Source: Algimonas porphyrae (GTDB lineage: Bacteria > Pseudomonadota > Alphaproteobacteria > Caulobacterales > Maricaulaceae). From it: a stretch of DNA of 64,000 bases. The stretch covers positions 2,482,001-2,546,000 of the forward strand of contig NZ_CP163424.1 in NCBI RefSeq assembly GCF_041429795.1. The letters are read 5' to 3'. A program made the position numbers and the translations under genes. How positions within the stretch are numbered: position 1 is the first letter of the stretch; each line of letters begins with the position of its first letter. The notes under the pieces are model-generated. The model searched no databases, was not told the origin of the DNA, and saw only the letters and a list, made by a program, of their open reading frames with translations. Below, piece after piece: positions 36,953 to 45,728 of this stretch.

Positions 36953-37807
36953 ATGCGCGACTGGGATGATCACAGGCTTGTCCTGACGTTGCACCGACAG
37001 GGGACCCTGCGGGCATCGGGCGATGCGCTGGGCGTGACGCACACGACAATTGCAAGGCGGTTGGCAGCCATCGAGGCCAAAGAACCGACTCCGCTCTTTA
37101 CGCGGCTGGGGCGCGCATATCAGGCGACCGAATACGGCTTGGAACGTGTTGCCGTCGCAAAGCAGATGGAAGCGCTGGATCATGCCGCAACGCGGCTGCA
37201 ACGTCGCTCCGGCGACACCTTGTCAGGGCCGCTCAGTCTGTCGATCCCGCAGGCAGTCCTGCAATATCTGCTACTGCGCGACATTGGCGACTTTGCGCAA
37301 CGCTACCCCCATATCGAACTGACGATCGTCGGGACGGACCAACTGGCCGATCTGGACAGGGGAGACGCGGATGTGGTGATCCGGGGACAGGCCAATCCGC
37401 CCGGACATCTGGTGGGACGCAAAATATGCGATGTCACGACCCATCATTATGCCCATCGGGATTATCTTGATACGACGCGTCCCGAAGACCGCAAGTGGAT
37501 CGCAGCTGACAAGCAGTCGGACTGGATCGCCAACTCCCCGTTTCCGGACTGTCCCGTCGGGATCATCATGCCGGATATTCAATCAAGATTTCTGGCGCTC
37601 GCCAGTGGTCAGGGCCTGTCACGCGCCGCCTGTTTCATGGCCGAACCGCACCCGGATCTCGTCAGGCTCGACAGCCGGCCCGGCATGCCTCTCTACGGGC
37701 TTTGGGTACTGACCCATCCGGACCTGAAAGCCAGCCCGAAAGTCAAAGCGCTCATGCGCGCCATGACGGACGCCCTTTCCAGACAGAAGGCACTGATCGC
37801 AGCTTAA
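36953..37807 (+). CDS. LysR-family transcriptional regulator
   Basis: A 284-residue regulator. The N-terminal winged helix ([26 protein letters not shown]) is followed by a LysR substrate-binding domain (residues about 90-280, [18 protein letters not shown]). I use ATG 36953 (MRDWDDHRL); GTG 36947 is in frame. It is divergent from the lipoprotein gene with a 109-base shared promoter region and may control it. The 3' end overlaps dxs by four bases. Confidence 0.88.
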   Translation: MRDWDDHRLVLTLHRQGTLRASGDALGVTHTTIARRLAAIEAKEPTPLFTRLGRAYQATEYGLERVAVAKQMEALDHAATRLQRRSGDTLSGPLSLSIPQAVLQYLLLRDIGDFAQRYPHIELTIVGTDQLADLDRGDADVVIRGQANPPGHLVGRKICDVTTHHYAHRDYLDTTRPEDRKWIAADKQSDWIANSPFPDCPVGIIMPDIQSRFLALASGQGLSRAACFMAEPHPDLVRLDSRPGMPLYGLWVLTHPDLKASPKVKALMRAMTDALSRQKALIAA

Positions 37808-39708
37808 GCCCGCTTCTCCACGCCGGCGCGGCCCAGCGCGGCGAAAACGCGTTCAACGATGGCGTCCGCGTCCAGACCGGCTTGCTGGTACATTTTTTCC
37901 GGCGTGTCCTGATCGATGAAAATATCAGGCAAGGTCATGGTGCGGATTTTCACGCCATTATCGAGCGCACCGCTGGCTGAGAGCGTATGCAGGCAGAAAG
38001 CGCCGAAGCCCCCGACGGAGCCCTCTTCGATAGTAATCAGCACCTCATGCTCTCGCGCCAATCGATGCAGCAGATCGCTATCCAGCGGTTTGGCGAAACG
38101 GGCATCGGCAACCGTTGTCGAGAGGCCGTGACTGTCGAGTTTTTCAGCTGCCAGCAAGGCTTCACCGAGGCGTGTGCCATAGGAGAAGATCGCGACCTGA
38201 GAGCCTTCGCGCAAGATCCGGCCTTTGCCGATTTCAAGCGGTTGCGGATCATCCGGAATTTCGATGCCGGTCGCCTCGCCGCGCGCATAACGAAAGCCGG
38301 TCGGGCCATCATCACGCGCCACGGCTGTCGCCACCATCCGCGCCAGCTCCGCTTCGTCGGCAGCGGCCATCAGTACCATGTTGGGCAGACAGCCCAGATA
38401 AGCGATGTCGAACGCGCCTGCATGAGTCGGTCCGTCCGCCCCAACCAGTCCGGCCCGGTCCATCGCGAACCGCACGGGCAGGTTCTGAATACAGATATCG
38501 TGGACGACCTGATCATAGCCCCGCTGCAGGAAGGTCGAATAGATCGCGCAGAACGGCTTGTAGCCGTCCGCCGCCAGCCCGCCCGCAAAGGTCACGGCGT
38601 GCTGTTCGGCAATACCGACATCGAACATGCGCTCCGGGAAGACCTGTCCGAATTCCTTCATGCCCGTGCCGCCCGGCATGGCCGCCGTTATGCCAACGAT
38701 GCGGTCGTCCTTGCGGGCTTCGTGGATCAGGCTGTTGGCAAAGACCTTGGTGTAGCTGGGCGCATTGGGAATGGATTTGGACTGTTCGCCCGTGACCACA
38801 TTGAACTTGGACACGCCGTGATATTTGTCAGCAGAGTTTTCGGCTGGCGCGTAACCCTTGCCTTTCTGTGTGACCACATGGATCAGGACGGGCCCAGTTT
38901 TCATATCGCGGACATTTTCCAGAACCGGGATCAGCGCGTCGAGGTCATGGCCGTCGACCGGGCCGATATACTGAAAGCCCAGCTCTTCGAACCAGGTGCC
39001 GCCCATAAACATGCCGCGCGTATATTCTTCGGCCTTTTTTGCCGTATTCTTGATCGGGCGCGGGGCATCCTTGACCAGTGCCTTGGCCGCGCCGCGCAGG
39101 GCTTGGTAGCCGCCTGACGACACGGTGCGGGACAAGAGATGGCTCATCGCGCCGACGGGCGGAGCAATCGACATGTCATTATCGTTCAGGATCACGATCT
39201 GGCGCGAATCCGACGCGCCCGCATTGTTCATCGCCTCATAGGCCATGCCCGCCGTGATCGACCCGTCACCGATAACGGAAATCACGCTGTTTTCGCGCCC
39301 GTCCAGATCGCGCGCCACGGCAAAGCCCATGCCGGCGGAAATGGAGGTGGAACTATGTGCCGCGCCGAACGGATCATAGTCGCTCTCGGCGCGCTTGGTG
39401 AAGCCCGACAGGCCGCCGCCTTTGCGCAGGGTCCGGATGCGGTCCCGCCGCCCGGTCAGCACCTTATGCGGATAGCACTGATGACCGACATCCCAGATCA
39501 GCTTGTCGTCAGGCGTATTGAACACATGGTGGATCGCCACGGTCAGTTCGACCACGCCGAGACCCGCGCCCAGATGGCCGCCCGTCACCGAAACAGCGTC
39601 GATGACCTCACTGCGGACTTCGTCAGCCAGTTGCTTGATCTGATCCCTGGAAAATTCGCGAATATCGGCTGGCAGGTGAACCGTATCCAGCAGCGGCGTG
39701 TCGACCAT
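37804..39708 (-). CDS. dxs: 1-deoxy-D-xylulose-5-phosphate synthase
   Basis: First step of the MEP isoprenoid pathway: condenses pyruvate and glyceraldehyde 3-phosphate with thiamine diphosphate. The 634-residue transketolase-like enzyme has [14 protein letters not shown], the TPP-binding [18 protein letters not shown] and the pyrimidine-domain [22 protein letters not shown] start it at ATG 39708 (MVDTPLL). It is 21 bases downstream of ispA and belongs to the lepB-phosphatase-xseB-ispA-dxs transcription unit. Confidence 0.97.
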   Translation of the reverse strand: MVDTPLLDTVHLPADIREFSRDQIKQLADEVRSEVIDAVSVTGGHLGAGLGVVELTVAIHHVFNTPDDKLIWDVGHQCYPHKVLTGRRDRIRTLRKGGGLSGFTKRAESDYDPFGAAHSSTSISAGMGFAVARDLDGRENSVISVIGDGSITAGMAYEAMNNAGASDSRQIVILNDNDMSIAPPVGAMSHLLSRTVSSGGYQALRGAAKALVKDAPRPIKNTAKKAEEYTRGMFMGGTWFEELGFQYIGPVDGHDLDALIPVLENVRDMKTGPVLIHVVTQKGKGYAPAENSADKYHGVSKFNVVTGEQSKSIPNAPSYTKVFANSLIHEARKDDRIVGITAAMPGGTGMKEFGQVFPERMFDVGIAEQHAVTFAGGLAADGYKPFCAIYSTFLQRGYDQVVHDICIQNLPVRFAMDRAGLVGADGPTHAGAFDIAYLGCLPNMVLMAAADEAELARMVATAVARDDGPTGFRYARGEATGIEIPDDPQPLEIGKGRILREGSQVAIFSYGTRLGEALLAAEKLDSHGLSTTVADARFAKPLDSDLLHRLAREHEVLITIEEGSVGGFGAFCLHTLSASGALDNGVKIRTMTLPDIFIDQDTPEKMYQQAGLDADAIVERVFAALGRAGVEKRA

Positions 39709-39729
39709 CAATTCCAACCCAATGCGCGC

Positions 39730-40617
39730 CTAGTGACGGCGCTCTAAAACAAAATCCACGGTCCCTAACAGCGTTTGCGCCTTTTCCCCATAGGGCGCAA
39801 GAGCCGCACCTGCGGTTTGACCAAGTTCACGCGCTTTCTGTTTCGCGCCGTCAAGTCCCAGTGTGGATACGAATGTGGCCTTTCCAAGGTTCGCATCTTT
39901 TCCCACCGCCTTGCCGACCGTCTCCATGTCGCCTTCGACATCCAAAATGTCGTCTTGGATCTGGAAGGCGAGTCCCAGTGCTGAAGCGTAGCGATCCAGC
40001 GCCATGAGGTCATGCGGCTCCGCCGCCGCGATCAGACCGCCCGCTTTTGTCGCAAAGCGGATTAAAGCACCCGTTTTCATGGCCTGCAGACGCGTGATCA
40101 GTGCCGTGTCACGCGCATCTTCGGCGACCGTGATGTCTGTGACTTGTCCGCCGATCATGCCGTCGGTCCCCGACGCGGCCGCCAGTTCCGCAACCAGGCG
40201 CAGGCGCAGGGCCGGGTCCGGATGAACGCGGGCATCCGCCATCAGCGCGAAGGCATGGGTCAGCAATCCGTCCCCGGCCAGCACAGCGATCGCTTCGTCA
40301 TAGGCCTTGTGAACCGTCGGCTTCCCCCGGCGCAGATCGTCATCATCCATACAGGGCAGATCATCATGGATCAGGCTGTAGACATGTATGCACTCCAGCG
40401 CGCATCCCGCCAGCAACGCCCCGTCCGTGTCTCCACCCAGCATTCGGGCCGCCTCGACCAGCAGAAAGGGGCGCAATCGCTTGCCGCCGCCCAGCGCCGC
40501 ATATCGCATGGCTTTCGTAACCACGGCATGGTCGCCTGCCGGTCTGGGCAGATGCTGAGCGAGTGCCTGCTCGACCGCATGCGCGACCCCGGCCAGTTCT
40601 GTCTTGAAATCCGTCAC
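39730..40617 (-). CDS. ispA: Farnesyl diphosphate synthase (polyprenyl synthetase)
   Basis: Condenses IPP and DMAPP to farnesyl diphosphate. The 295-residue enzyme has the first Asp-rich motif in HDDLPCMDDDDLRRG, the second in FQIQDDILDVEGD, and KTGALI. The start is GTG 40617. It is flanked by xseB and dxs, the common alphaproteobacterial order. Confidence 0.96.
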   Translation of the reverse strand: MTDFKTELAGVAHAVEQALAQHLPRPAGDHAVVTKAMRYAALGGGKRLRPFLLVEAARMLGGDTDGALLAGCALECIHVYSLIHDDLPCMDDDDLRRGKPTVHKAYDEAIAVLAGDGLLTHAFALMADARVHPDPALRLRLVAELAAASGTDGMIGGQVTDITVAEDARDTALITRLQAMKTGALIRFATKAGGLIAAAEPHDLMALDRYASALGLAFQIQDDILDVEGDMETVGKAVGKDANLGKATFVSTLGLDGAKQKARELGQTAGAALAPYGEKAQTLLGTVDFVLERRH

Positions 40618-40638
40618 GAGGGATGCGTCCGATGTCGC

Positions 40639-40878
40639 TTAATCGGCGTCAAAGGCTTCAGTGCCCGCGCTCCCATCGCTGGCCAGAACGATTTTCTCGA
40701 CCTTGAGCTGCGCGGATTTCAGCTTACCTTCGCAATGCGCCTTCAGCTTTGCGCCGCGCTGATAGATTGTGATGCTTTCTTCCAGCGGGGCGTCGCCCCG
40801 TTCGAGGCGGGCGACGATCTGTTCCAACTCCGACAATGCATCCTCGAAGCTCATATCCTTGATCGGTGTGTCGCTCAC
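40639..40878 (-). CDS. xseB: Exonuclease VII small subunit
   Basis: A 79-residue helical protein with the family core SFEDALSELEQIVARLERGDAPLEESI. It pairs with XseA (not in this window) to degrade single-stranded DNA. The GTG start overlaps the upstream stop (GTGA). Confidence 0.95.
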   Translation of the reverse strand: MSDTPIKDMSFEDALSELEQIVARLERGDAPLEESITIYQRGAKLKAHCEGKLKSAQLKVEKIVLASDGSAGTEAFDAD

Positions 40879-41546
40879 GCTGTGTCCTTTTCATTAGGCT
40901 CTGGGCCTGTCGCTTGGGGGGCGCCGTTATCAGTCCGGCTGGGCCTGACCATCTGTCGGCGGCTCCAGTGAAGATCGCCGTTCTGGCTCTTGCAGCGCCA
41001 GCCACGCGCCATCAGACTGCCCTTGAGCATGCGGTTAAACCATCCGTGACCCTGAACATAGACGATATGTCCGCCCGCAGCACGCGCTGAGAGCGTATCA
41101 GAGGCGGCATTGGCCCGGGCGCGGGCTTCCGCATGTGTCTCCATCCCGTCACTATAGCCGATAAACCAGAGAATGCGGGCCAGTGTGCCCCAACTCTTGG
41201 GCCGCATCCGCAAGGGTCCCAAGGGCGGCGATGGCAATGCCGCCTCGACCAGTGCGGGCATCAGTTCATCCGGGTCGCGCCCGGCAGCCAGCCTGGCGCT
41301 TTCTATGGCCCGCGGGAGCGGGCTGGTCACGACGATATCCGCCCGCTCCGCCCATTTCCGAACTTTCTTGGGCGGTAATTGACCGGGTTTGATACCGCCC
41401 GCATCATAGTCGATCCACCAGTCGCGAAATTCCTGCCAGGTCAGCCTGACCTTGCGTGAAAGCGCCGGTTTGCCATGGCGCACAAGGATGATCGTATCGA
41501 CGGCGGCTTCGCGACCCGCAGCGGAATCCTGCCGGGCCGGACTCAC
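40875..41546 (-). CDS. Histidine-phosphatase-family protein
   Basis: A 223-residue member of the phosphoglycerate-mutase-like superfamily. The catalytic LVRHGKP is near residue 22 and the second His in VQGHGWFNRML near 170. The Arg and Glu positions are plausible (TSPLPRAIESARLAAG). Substrate is unknown. It overlaps both xseB and lepB by GTGA, so it belongs to the same transcript. Confidence 0.85.
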   Translation of the reverse strand: MSPARQDSAAGREAAVDTIILVRHGKPALSRKVRLTWQEFRDWWIDYDAGGIKPGQLPPKKVRKWAERADIVVTSPLPRAIESARLAAGRDPDELMPALVEAALPSPPLGPLRMRPKSWGTLARILWFIGYSDGMETHAEARARANAASDTLSARAAGGHIVYVQGHGWFNRMLKGSLMARGWRCKSQNGDLHWSRRQMVRPSRTDNGAPQATGPEPNEKDTA

Positions 41547-42376
41547 AGTCGTGACGGGGCGCGGCCACGCTCCGGACAGCGCAGCCCTTCACTGCGATCG
41601 CAGCGATTGAGCGTGAACATCAGAATATCGGCACGGCCGATCACATGGTCGAGCGGCACGAAACCCGGCCCGAAATCCTTGGCCCGGAGTGGATTGCCTC
41701 GCATATCCGTGCGCGACAGGCGAGAATCCGTCGAACGTTCGCGATTATCGCCCATGAAAAACAGATGTCCCTGCGGCACAACATAGACAGATGTATTGTC
41801 GACCTCGCTCATATCCGTGCGCTCCCAGATACGATGGGGGGCATCGTCGCCCGGCAGGTATTCATCATATTCGGACGATCCGATCACATCCCGGAACGTC
41901 CCGTTCATGCGATACATCAGGTCCCCACGCGGTTCGCGCGGGATCAGAGCACCATTGATATAGAGACGGCCGCTCAGCAGCTGGACTTCGTCACCTGGCA
42001 GACCGATGGCGCGCTTGATCATGACCACGCCATTATTGGGATTGCGAAAGACGACAATGTCGCCGCGTTTGGGAAGGCGCGACAGAAACTTACCGTCCGG
42101 CAGCGGCAGATTGTGCAGTCCCAAGGGCAGGCTGTGCCGCGAATAGCCATAGGCGAACTTCGAGACATAGAGATGGTCGCCCACTTCCAGTGTCGGCTGC
42201 ATCGATTCGGAGGGGATCTTGTAATGGCCCCAGACGAAGGTCAGCAGTGCCAGCATGACGATGGCGAGCTTGGTAAAGAAGCGGATTTCTTCGATCAGGC
42301 GCGCAAGCAGGCTCTTGCCCGTTTCGGGCGAAGACGGCGCCATGGCAGCTTGCGTCTGTGAGCGGGTCCCTGACAT
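41543..42376 (-). CDS. lepB: Signal peptidase I
   Basis: Removes Sec/Tat signal peptides at the periplasmic face. The 277-residue protein has a membrane anchor (about residues 28-48), the catalytic Ser in PSESMQPT, the catalytic Lys in VVMIKRAIGLPGDEV and the later GDNRERSTDSR block. Start codons at 42376, 42388 (ATG) and 42412 (TTG) are in frame; I use 42376, preceded by GGGCGAG. It begins the leftward unit with xseB-ispA-dxs. Confidence 0.95.
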   Translation of the reverse strand: MSGTRSQTQAAMAPSSPETGKSLLARLIEEIRFFTKLAIVMLALLTFVWGHYKIPSESMQPTLEVGDHLYVSKFAYGYSRHSLPLGLHNLPLPDGKFLSRLPKRGDIVVFRNPNNGVVMIKRAIGLPGDEVQLLSGRLYINGALIPREPRGDLMYRMNGTFRDVIGSSEYDEYLPGDDAPHRIWERTDMSEVDNTSVYVVPQGHLFFMGDNRERSTDSRLSRTDMRGNPLRAKDFGPGFVPLDHVIGRADILMFTLNRCDRSEGLRCPERGRAPSRL

Positions 42377-42468
42377 CAGCTCGCCCATGGCAAGGCGGCG
42401 AATGGTTGGCAAGCCATGGCCGTGCTATTCTCTGTCAATCGACCGCCCGAATCTGTATCGCAAACGCC

Positions 42469-43404
42469 ATGACTGCCCTGATCATGCCTGACGGCCCTGA
42501 GGCCTATCTGCGCGCTGCGGAGGTGCTGCGCGCGGGCGGTCTGGTCGCGCTGCCAACGGAAACGGTCTACGGCCTGGCAGGCGATGCGCGGTCCGAGGCG
42601 GCGATTGCCGCAATCTATGCCGCCAAGGGCCGCCCATCGAACAACCCGCTGATCACCCATTTGCTGAGCCCGGAAAGCGCAGCCGCTTATGCGGACATAT
42701 CCGATCTGGCGACCACGTTGATGGTGAATTTCTGGCCGGGGCCGCTAACGCTCGTCCTGCCGCGCCGGCGCAGCGATCTGGCGGAACGGGCCTCTGCCGG
42801 GCTGGACACGCTTGCCCTGCGTTGCCCGGACGCTGCCTGGCGACAGGGTCTGCTTGCGGCGGGCTGGACGGCCCCGCTGGTCATGCCGAGCGCCAATCTG
42901 TCCGGCCATGTCAGTCCAACGGAGGCCTCCCATGTCGCCGCCGATCTGGGCGAGCGGATCGATCTGATCATCGATGGTGGGCCCTGTCGGCGAGGCTTGG
43001 AATCGACTGTCCTGCGGATCGATCACGATCAGGCGACACTGCTGCGACACGGCGCTGTCGCCGAAGCGGAGATCGTTGCCGTGACGGGTCCACTCGGGCA
43101 GCCCAACCCGGACGGACCGCTGGCATCACCTGGCATGCTGGCGCGTCACTATGCGCCCGAAGCTGCGCTGCGGCTCAATGCCACGCAGGCCCGCGACGGC
43201 GAAATTCTGATCGGATTCGGACCGCAATACCCGGCCCCCAATCTCTCACCCAGCGGCAATCTGGCTGAGGCGGCGCGCAATCTTTTCAAGGCTTTACGGG
43301 AATGGGACGGTGCGGATCGAAAGCTCGCCGTCGCGCCTATCCCCGAAGACGGTCTTGGCGCCGCGGTCAACGACCGCTTGCGCCGGGCCGCGCTGGGTCG
43401 CTAG
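42469..43404 (+). CDS. tsaC: Sua5-type threonylcarbamoyl-AMP synthase
   Basis: Makes threonylcarbamoyl-AMP for the t6A modification of tRNA. The 311-residue protein has the YrdC domain (GLVALPTETVYGLAGDA, AKGRPSNNPLITH) followed by the SPGMLARHYAP linker and a Sua5 C-terminal domain, so it is the long Sua5 form rather than short TsaC. The start is ATG 42469. It is divergent from lepB. Confidence 0.95.
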   Translation: MTALIMPDGPEAYLRAAEVLRAGGLVALPTETVYGLAGDARSEAAIAAIYAAKGRPSNNPLITHLLSPESAAAYADISDLATTLMVNFWPGPLTLVLPRRRSDLAERASAGLDTLALRCPDAAWRQGLLAAGWTAPLVMPSANLSGHVSPTEASHVAADLGERIDLIIDGGPCRRGLESTVLRIDHDQATLLRHGAVAEAEIVAVTGPLGQPNPDGPLASPGMLARHYAPEAALRLNATQARDGEILIGFGPQYPAPNLSPSGNLAEAARNLFKALREWDGADRKLAVAPIPEDGLGAAVNDRLRRAALGR

Positions 43405-43413
43405 GTCGGTCGC

Positions 43414-44829
43414 ATGACAGCCTCCGGTATCGACGCGCTGAAAGCCGCCCTGCCCGCCAAGGCCTGGACCCAGGACGCGGATGTGATTACGCCACTCCTG
43501 CGCGAATGGCGCGACAAATATTTCGGCCAGACGCCGATCCTGCTGACCCCCGGCGCGACGGACGAGGTCGCCCGGGCCGTCGCCATCTGTGCCGAACACG
43601 GACTGCCGATCGTTCCGCAGGGCGGCAATACCGGCCTGGTCGGCGGACAGACACCGCAAGGCGAAGTGTTGCTCAGCCTGAAACGCATGACGGCCATCCG
43701 CGAGGTCAATCCGGTCGCGAATGCGATGACGGTCGAGGCGGGCGCAACCCTGCACACGGTTCACGAGGCCGCCCGGTCGGAGAACCGCAAATTTCCACTC
43801 ACTCTCTCCTCTGAAGGCAGCTGTACGGTTGGCGGCGTGCTCTCGACCAATGCAGGCGGCAATCATGTGCTGAAATACGGAACGACGAAGGAGCTGGTCT
43901 TTGGCGTCGAAGCCGTGCTCGCCGACGGCTCGGTTTTCAACGGGCTCTCGTCACTGCGCAAGGACAATACCGGCTATGATCTGTCGCGGCTGTTCCTCGG
44001 GGCAGAAGGCACGCTCGGCATCATCACCGCGGCGACGTTGAAGCTGTTCCCCCAGCCCGGCCATGTGGCGCGCGCCCTGATAGGGGTCGGCTCAGTTGCC
44101 GACGCCGTGGCACTGCTCACGCGCTTTCGCGGGCCAGCCCTAGCCATGTTCGAAGTCATGCCGCGAATCGGGCTGAAGGCCGTGACCGACAATTTCGAGG
44201 CTCTGCGAGATCCCTTCACCGATGCGCATCCTTGGTATGTCCTGACCGATTTCGAAGTCGACAGTGCTGATCAGGGCGCGGCCCTGCTGACCGGGCTACT
44301 GCAATCCGCCATGGAGGCCGATCTGATCCGTGACGCCGTGCTGGCGCAAAACGACACGCAGTTTCAGGCGCTCGGTGCGATCCGCGAACATATGAGCGCC
44401 GGGCAGAAATTCCTCGGCGGCTCGATCAAGCAGGACATCACCGTCCCGATCGACCGGATTGCCGAGTTTTTCGACCGCGCAGATCGGCGCGTCCAGACGA
44501 TCGTTCCGAATTGCCGCCCCGTCGGGTTCGGCCATTTCGGCGACGGCAATATCCACTACAATATCGCGCAGCCCGCAAGCGACGATATGGCCGGTGATCG
44601 CCCTGCCTTTCTGGCACACTGGGACGCCGTCTCGGAAGCTGTCTTCGATATTGTCGATGATCTGGGCGGCTCGATCAGCGCGGAACATGGGATCGGCATA
44701 ATGAAGCGCGACACGCTCGCTCGCCGCGCCGATCCGGTCAAGCTGGCCCTGATGCGTCGGGTGAAATACGCTCTGGACCCCGCCAACATCATGAACCCGC
44801 GGGTGATGATACAGGATTTCAAAGGGTGA
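43414..44829 (+). CDS. FAD-linked D-2-hydroxyacid dehydrogenase
   Basis: A 471-residue vanillyl-alcohol-oxidase-fold flavoprotein. The FAD-binding PCMH domain holds PQGGNTGLVGGQTP (near residue 70) and GSCTVGGVLSTNAGG. The C-terminal domain has the metal/substrate motif GHFGDGNIHYN and EHGIGIMKRD. The closest families are D-lactate dehydrogenase (cytochrome) and D-2-hydroxyglutarate dehydrogenase. The latter would recycle the 2-hydroxyglutarate formed by SerA, encoded 2 kb away; that link is inference. It starts nine bases after the Sua5 gene. Confidence 0.9.
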   Translation: MTASGIDALKAALPAKAWTQDADVITPLLREWRDKYFGQTPILLTPGATDEVARAVAICAEHGLPIVPQGGNTGLVGGQTPQGEVLLSLKRMTAIREVNPVANAMTVEAGATLHTVHEAARSENRKFPLTLSSEGSCTVGGVLSTNAGGNHVLKYGTTKELVFGVEAVLADGSVFNGLSSLRKDNTGYDLSRLFLGAEGTLGIITAATLKLFPQPGHVARALIGVGSVADAVALLTRFRGPALAMFEVMPRIGLKAVTDNFEALRDPFTDAHPWYVLTDFEVDSADQGAALLTGLLQSAMEADLIRDAVLAQNDTQFQALGAIREHMSAGQKFLGGSIKQDITVPIDRIAEFFDRADRRVQTIVPNCRPVGFGHFGDGNIHYNIAQPASDDMAGDRPAFLAHWDAVSEAVFDIVDDLGGSISAEHGIGIMKRDTLARRADPVKLALMRRVKYALDPANIMNPRVMIQDFKG

Positions 44830-44959
44830 GCGCGAACAAACTCGCGGCCCCTTCTCGCTTTCGCCGACCCTCCGCGTCGATCTGTCTCCCCGGACTGATC
44901 TCTGGCTCCGACGGCGAGCCTGTCACCCAACCCTCTCTGCCAGTCGCGACAGCAGGATA

Positions 44960-44986
44960 TGGGCAGGCCGGTCGAGCCGGCCTGAG
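44960..44986. repeat. REP-like palindromic element, copy B
   Basis: CAGGCCGG-TCGAG-CCGGCCTG, an 8-bp stem. Its reverse complement matches 24 of 27 bases of 29736-29762, and its 13-base core is identical to the hairpin between the exbB genes at 9157-9169. Confidence 0.5.
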
Positions 44987-45248
44987 TGGAAGAATTGGAT
45001 GGGGTTGGACCATTCAATCCCCGTCAATGGCCTAAGCGTTATGCCACCCCTTCAACGCCTTGCTGCCATTTCCCACAATCCAATCCACCGCCCTTTGCGC
45101 CCCCGTCATACTCACGCCGTCCGCAGTTGACACGAGGGGAGCCTGATCTCGGTGCTGCGGGCGGTGGAGTGCGGCTTTGGGATGGGACGAACGATCCATC
45201 AGGCCGCGCCGGGGTCGGGGAAGGTCCGACACGGCGTCGTCTGCAACA

Positions 45249-45447
45249 TTCCGGGGCGGAACGCGGGCAGCCGCAGGCTGGCTGTCAGGGTTCCCAAGCC
45301 GCGCGCCGCAGCGAGACTGGCAGGGCGACCTGTCGGCAGAGCGCGCGCCTTTGAGCGGGTCGCCCGGCGTTACGGGCTGTTCGTGAGACCGTTCCAGCCG
45401 ACACACCGATCCTGAACAGACCCGCCTGCGAGCGTGCCAGCACGCTC
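45249..45447. other. Possible structured RNA region
   Basis: Successive hairpins are: TTCCG/CGGAA (45249-45261); CAGCC/GGCTG (45268-45280); CTGGCAGG/CCTGTCGG with a GCGA tetraloop (45317-45336), enclosed by GCGCGC on both sides; GCCCG/CGGGC (45362-45377); CTGTTC/GAACAG (45377-45419); and GAGCGTG/CACGCTC (45430-45447). This could be a non-coding RNA or merely GC-rich DNA. I cannot match it to SRP RNA, RNase P RNA or 6S RNA. Confidence 0.3.
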
Positions 45448-45626
45448 CACCCGCGCGGGCTTGGCCTTGCGACGAAACGGTATTTCTCTTTTGCTCCGGT
45501 CACGGGGCAGAGCCCGCGCCTCGTGTCACCTTTGACATGCAGGGATCAGATCCAGTCTGATGCCGGAAACCGCCTCCGGTTGGAGAAAGGCGGCTGCCTG
45601 CAAACCAAACCGTCAAAGCCACCGTC

Positions 45627-45654
45627 TTGACACTCGTCTCCCAGACGCTATCGC
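45627..45654 (+). promoter_or_regulatory. Candidate serC promoter
   Basis: TTGACA at 45627-45632 with a 16-base spacer to TATCGC at 45649-45654. A start near 45661 would give a leader of about 68 bases. Confidence 0.4.
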
Positions 45655-45660
45655 GCCCGT

Positions 45661-45728
45661 GGGCCCCCTCTCCCCACTGAGAGGCACTTCGACGGTCGTA
45701 CAAAAACGCGACTGATGGAGACATTGTG
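45661..45728 (+). promoter_or_regulatory. Candidate serC leader RNA
   Basis: A perfect stem CCTCTC/GAGAGG (45667-45684, loop CCCACT) is followed by CACTTCGAC, a possible second stem GTCG/CGAC and the ribosome site GGAG. A conserved serC leader motif is known upstream of serC-serA in alphaproteobacteria; position and layout agree, but I cannot verify it by alignment. Confidence 0.45.

Larger units (their letters stand above)
44830..45626. other. Long intergenic region with no convincing gene
   Basis: About 800 bases with no frame that I accept as coding on either strand. It contains the REP-like element 44960-44986. A short minus-strand frame ends at 45032 with plausible coding character (TGAQRAVDWIVGNGSKALKG), perhaps a gene remnant. 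A run of GC-rich hairpins occupies 45249-45447. Confidence 0.55.

Noticed and set aside
45032-45406. A 124-codon leftward frame in the serC upstream gap
   Set aside because: Only its last 25-30 codons look coding-like; the rest lacks codon bias and matches no family. Mentioned as a possible remnant only.
45121-45480. RNase P RNA, SRP RNA or 6S RNA in the serC upstream gap
   Set aside because: The conserved core sequences of RNase P and SRP RNA are absent on both strands, and the 6S central-bubble layout is not clear.
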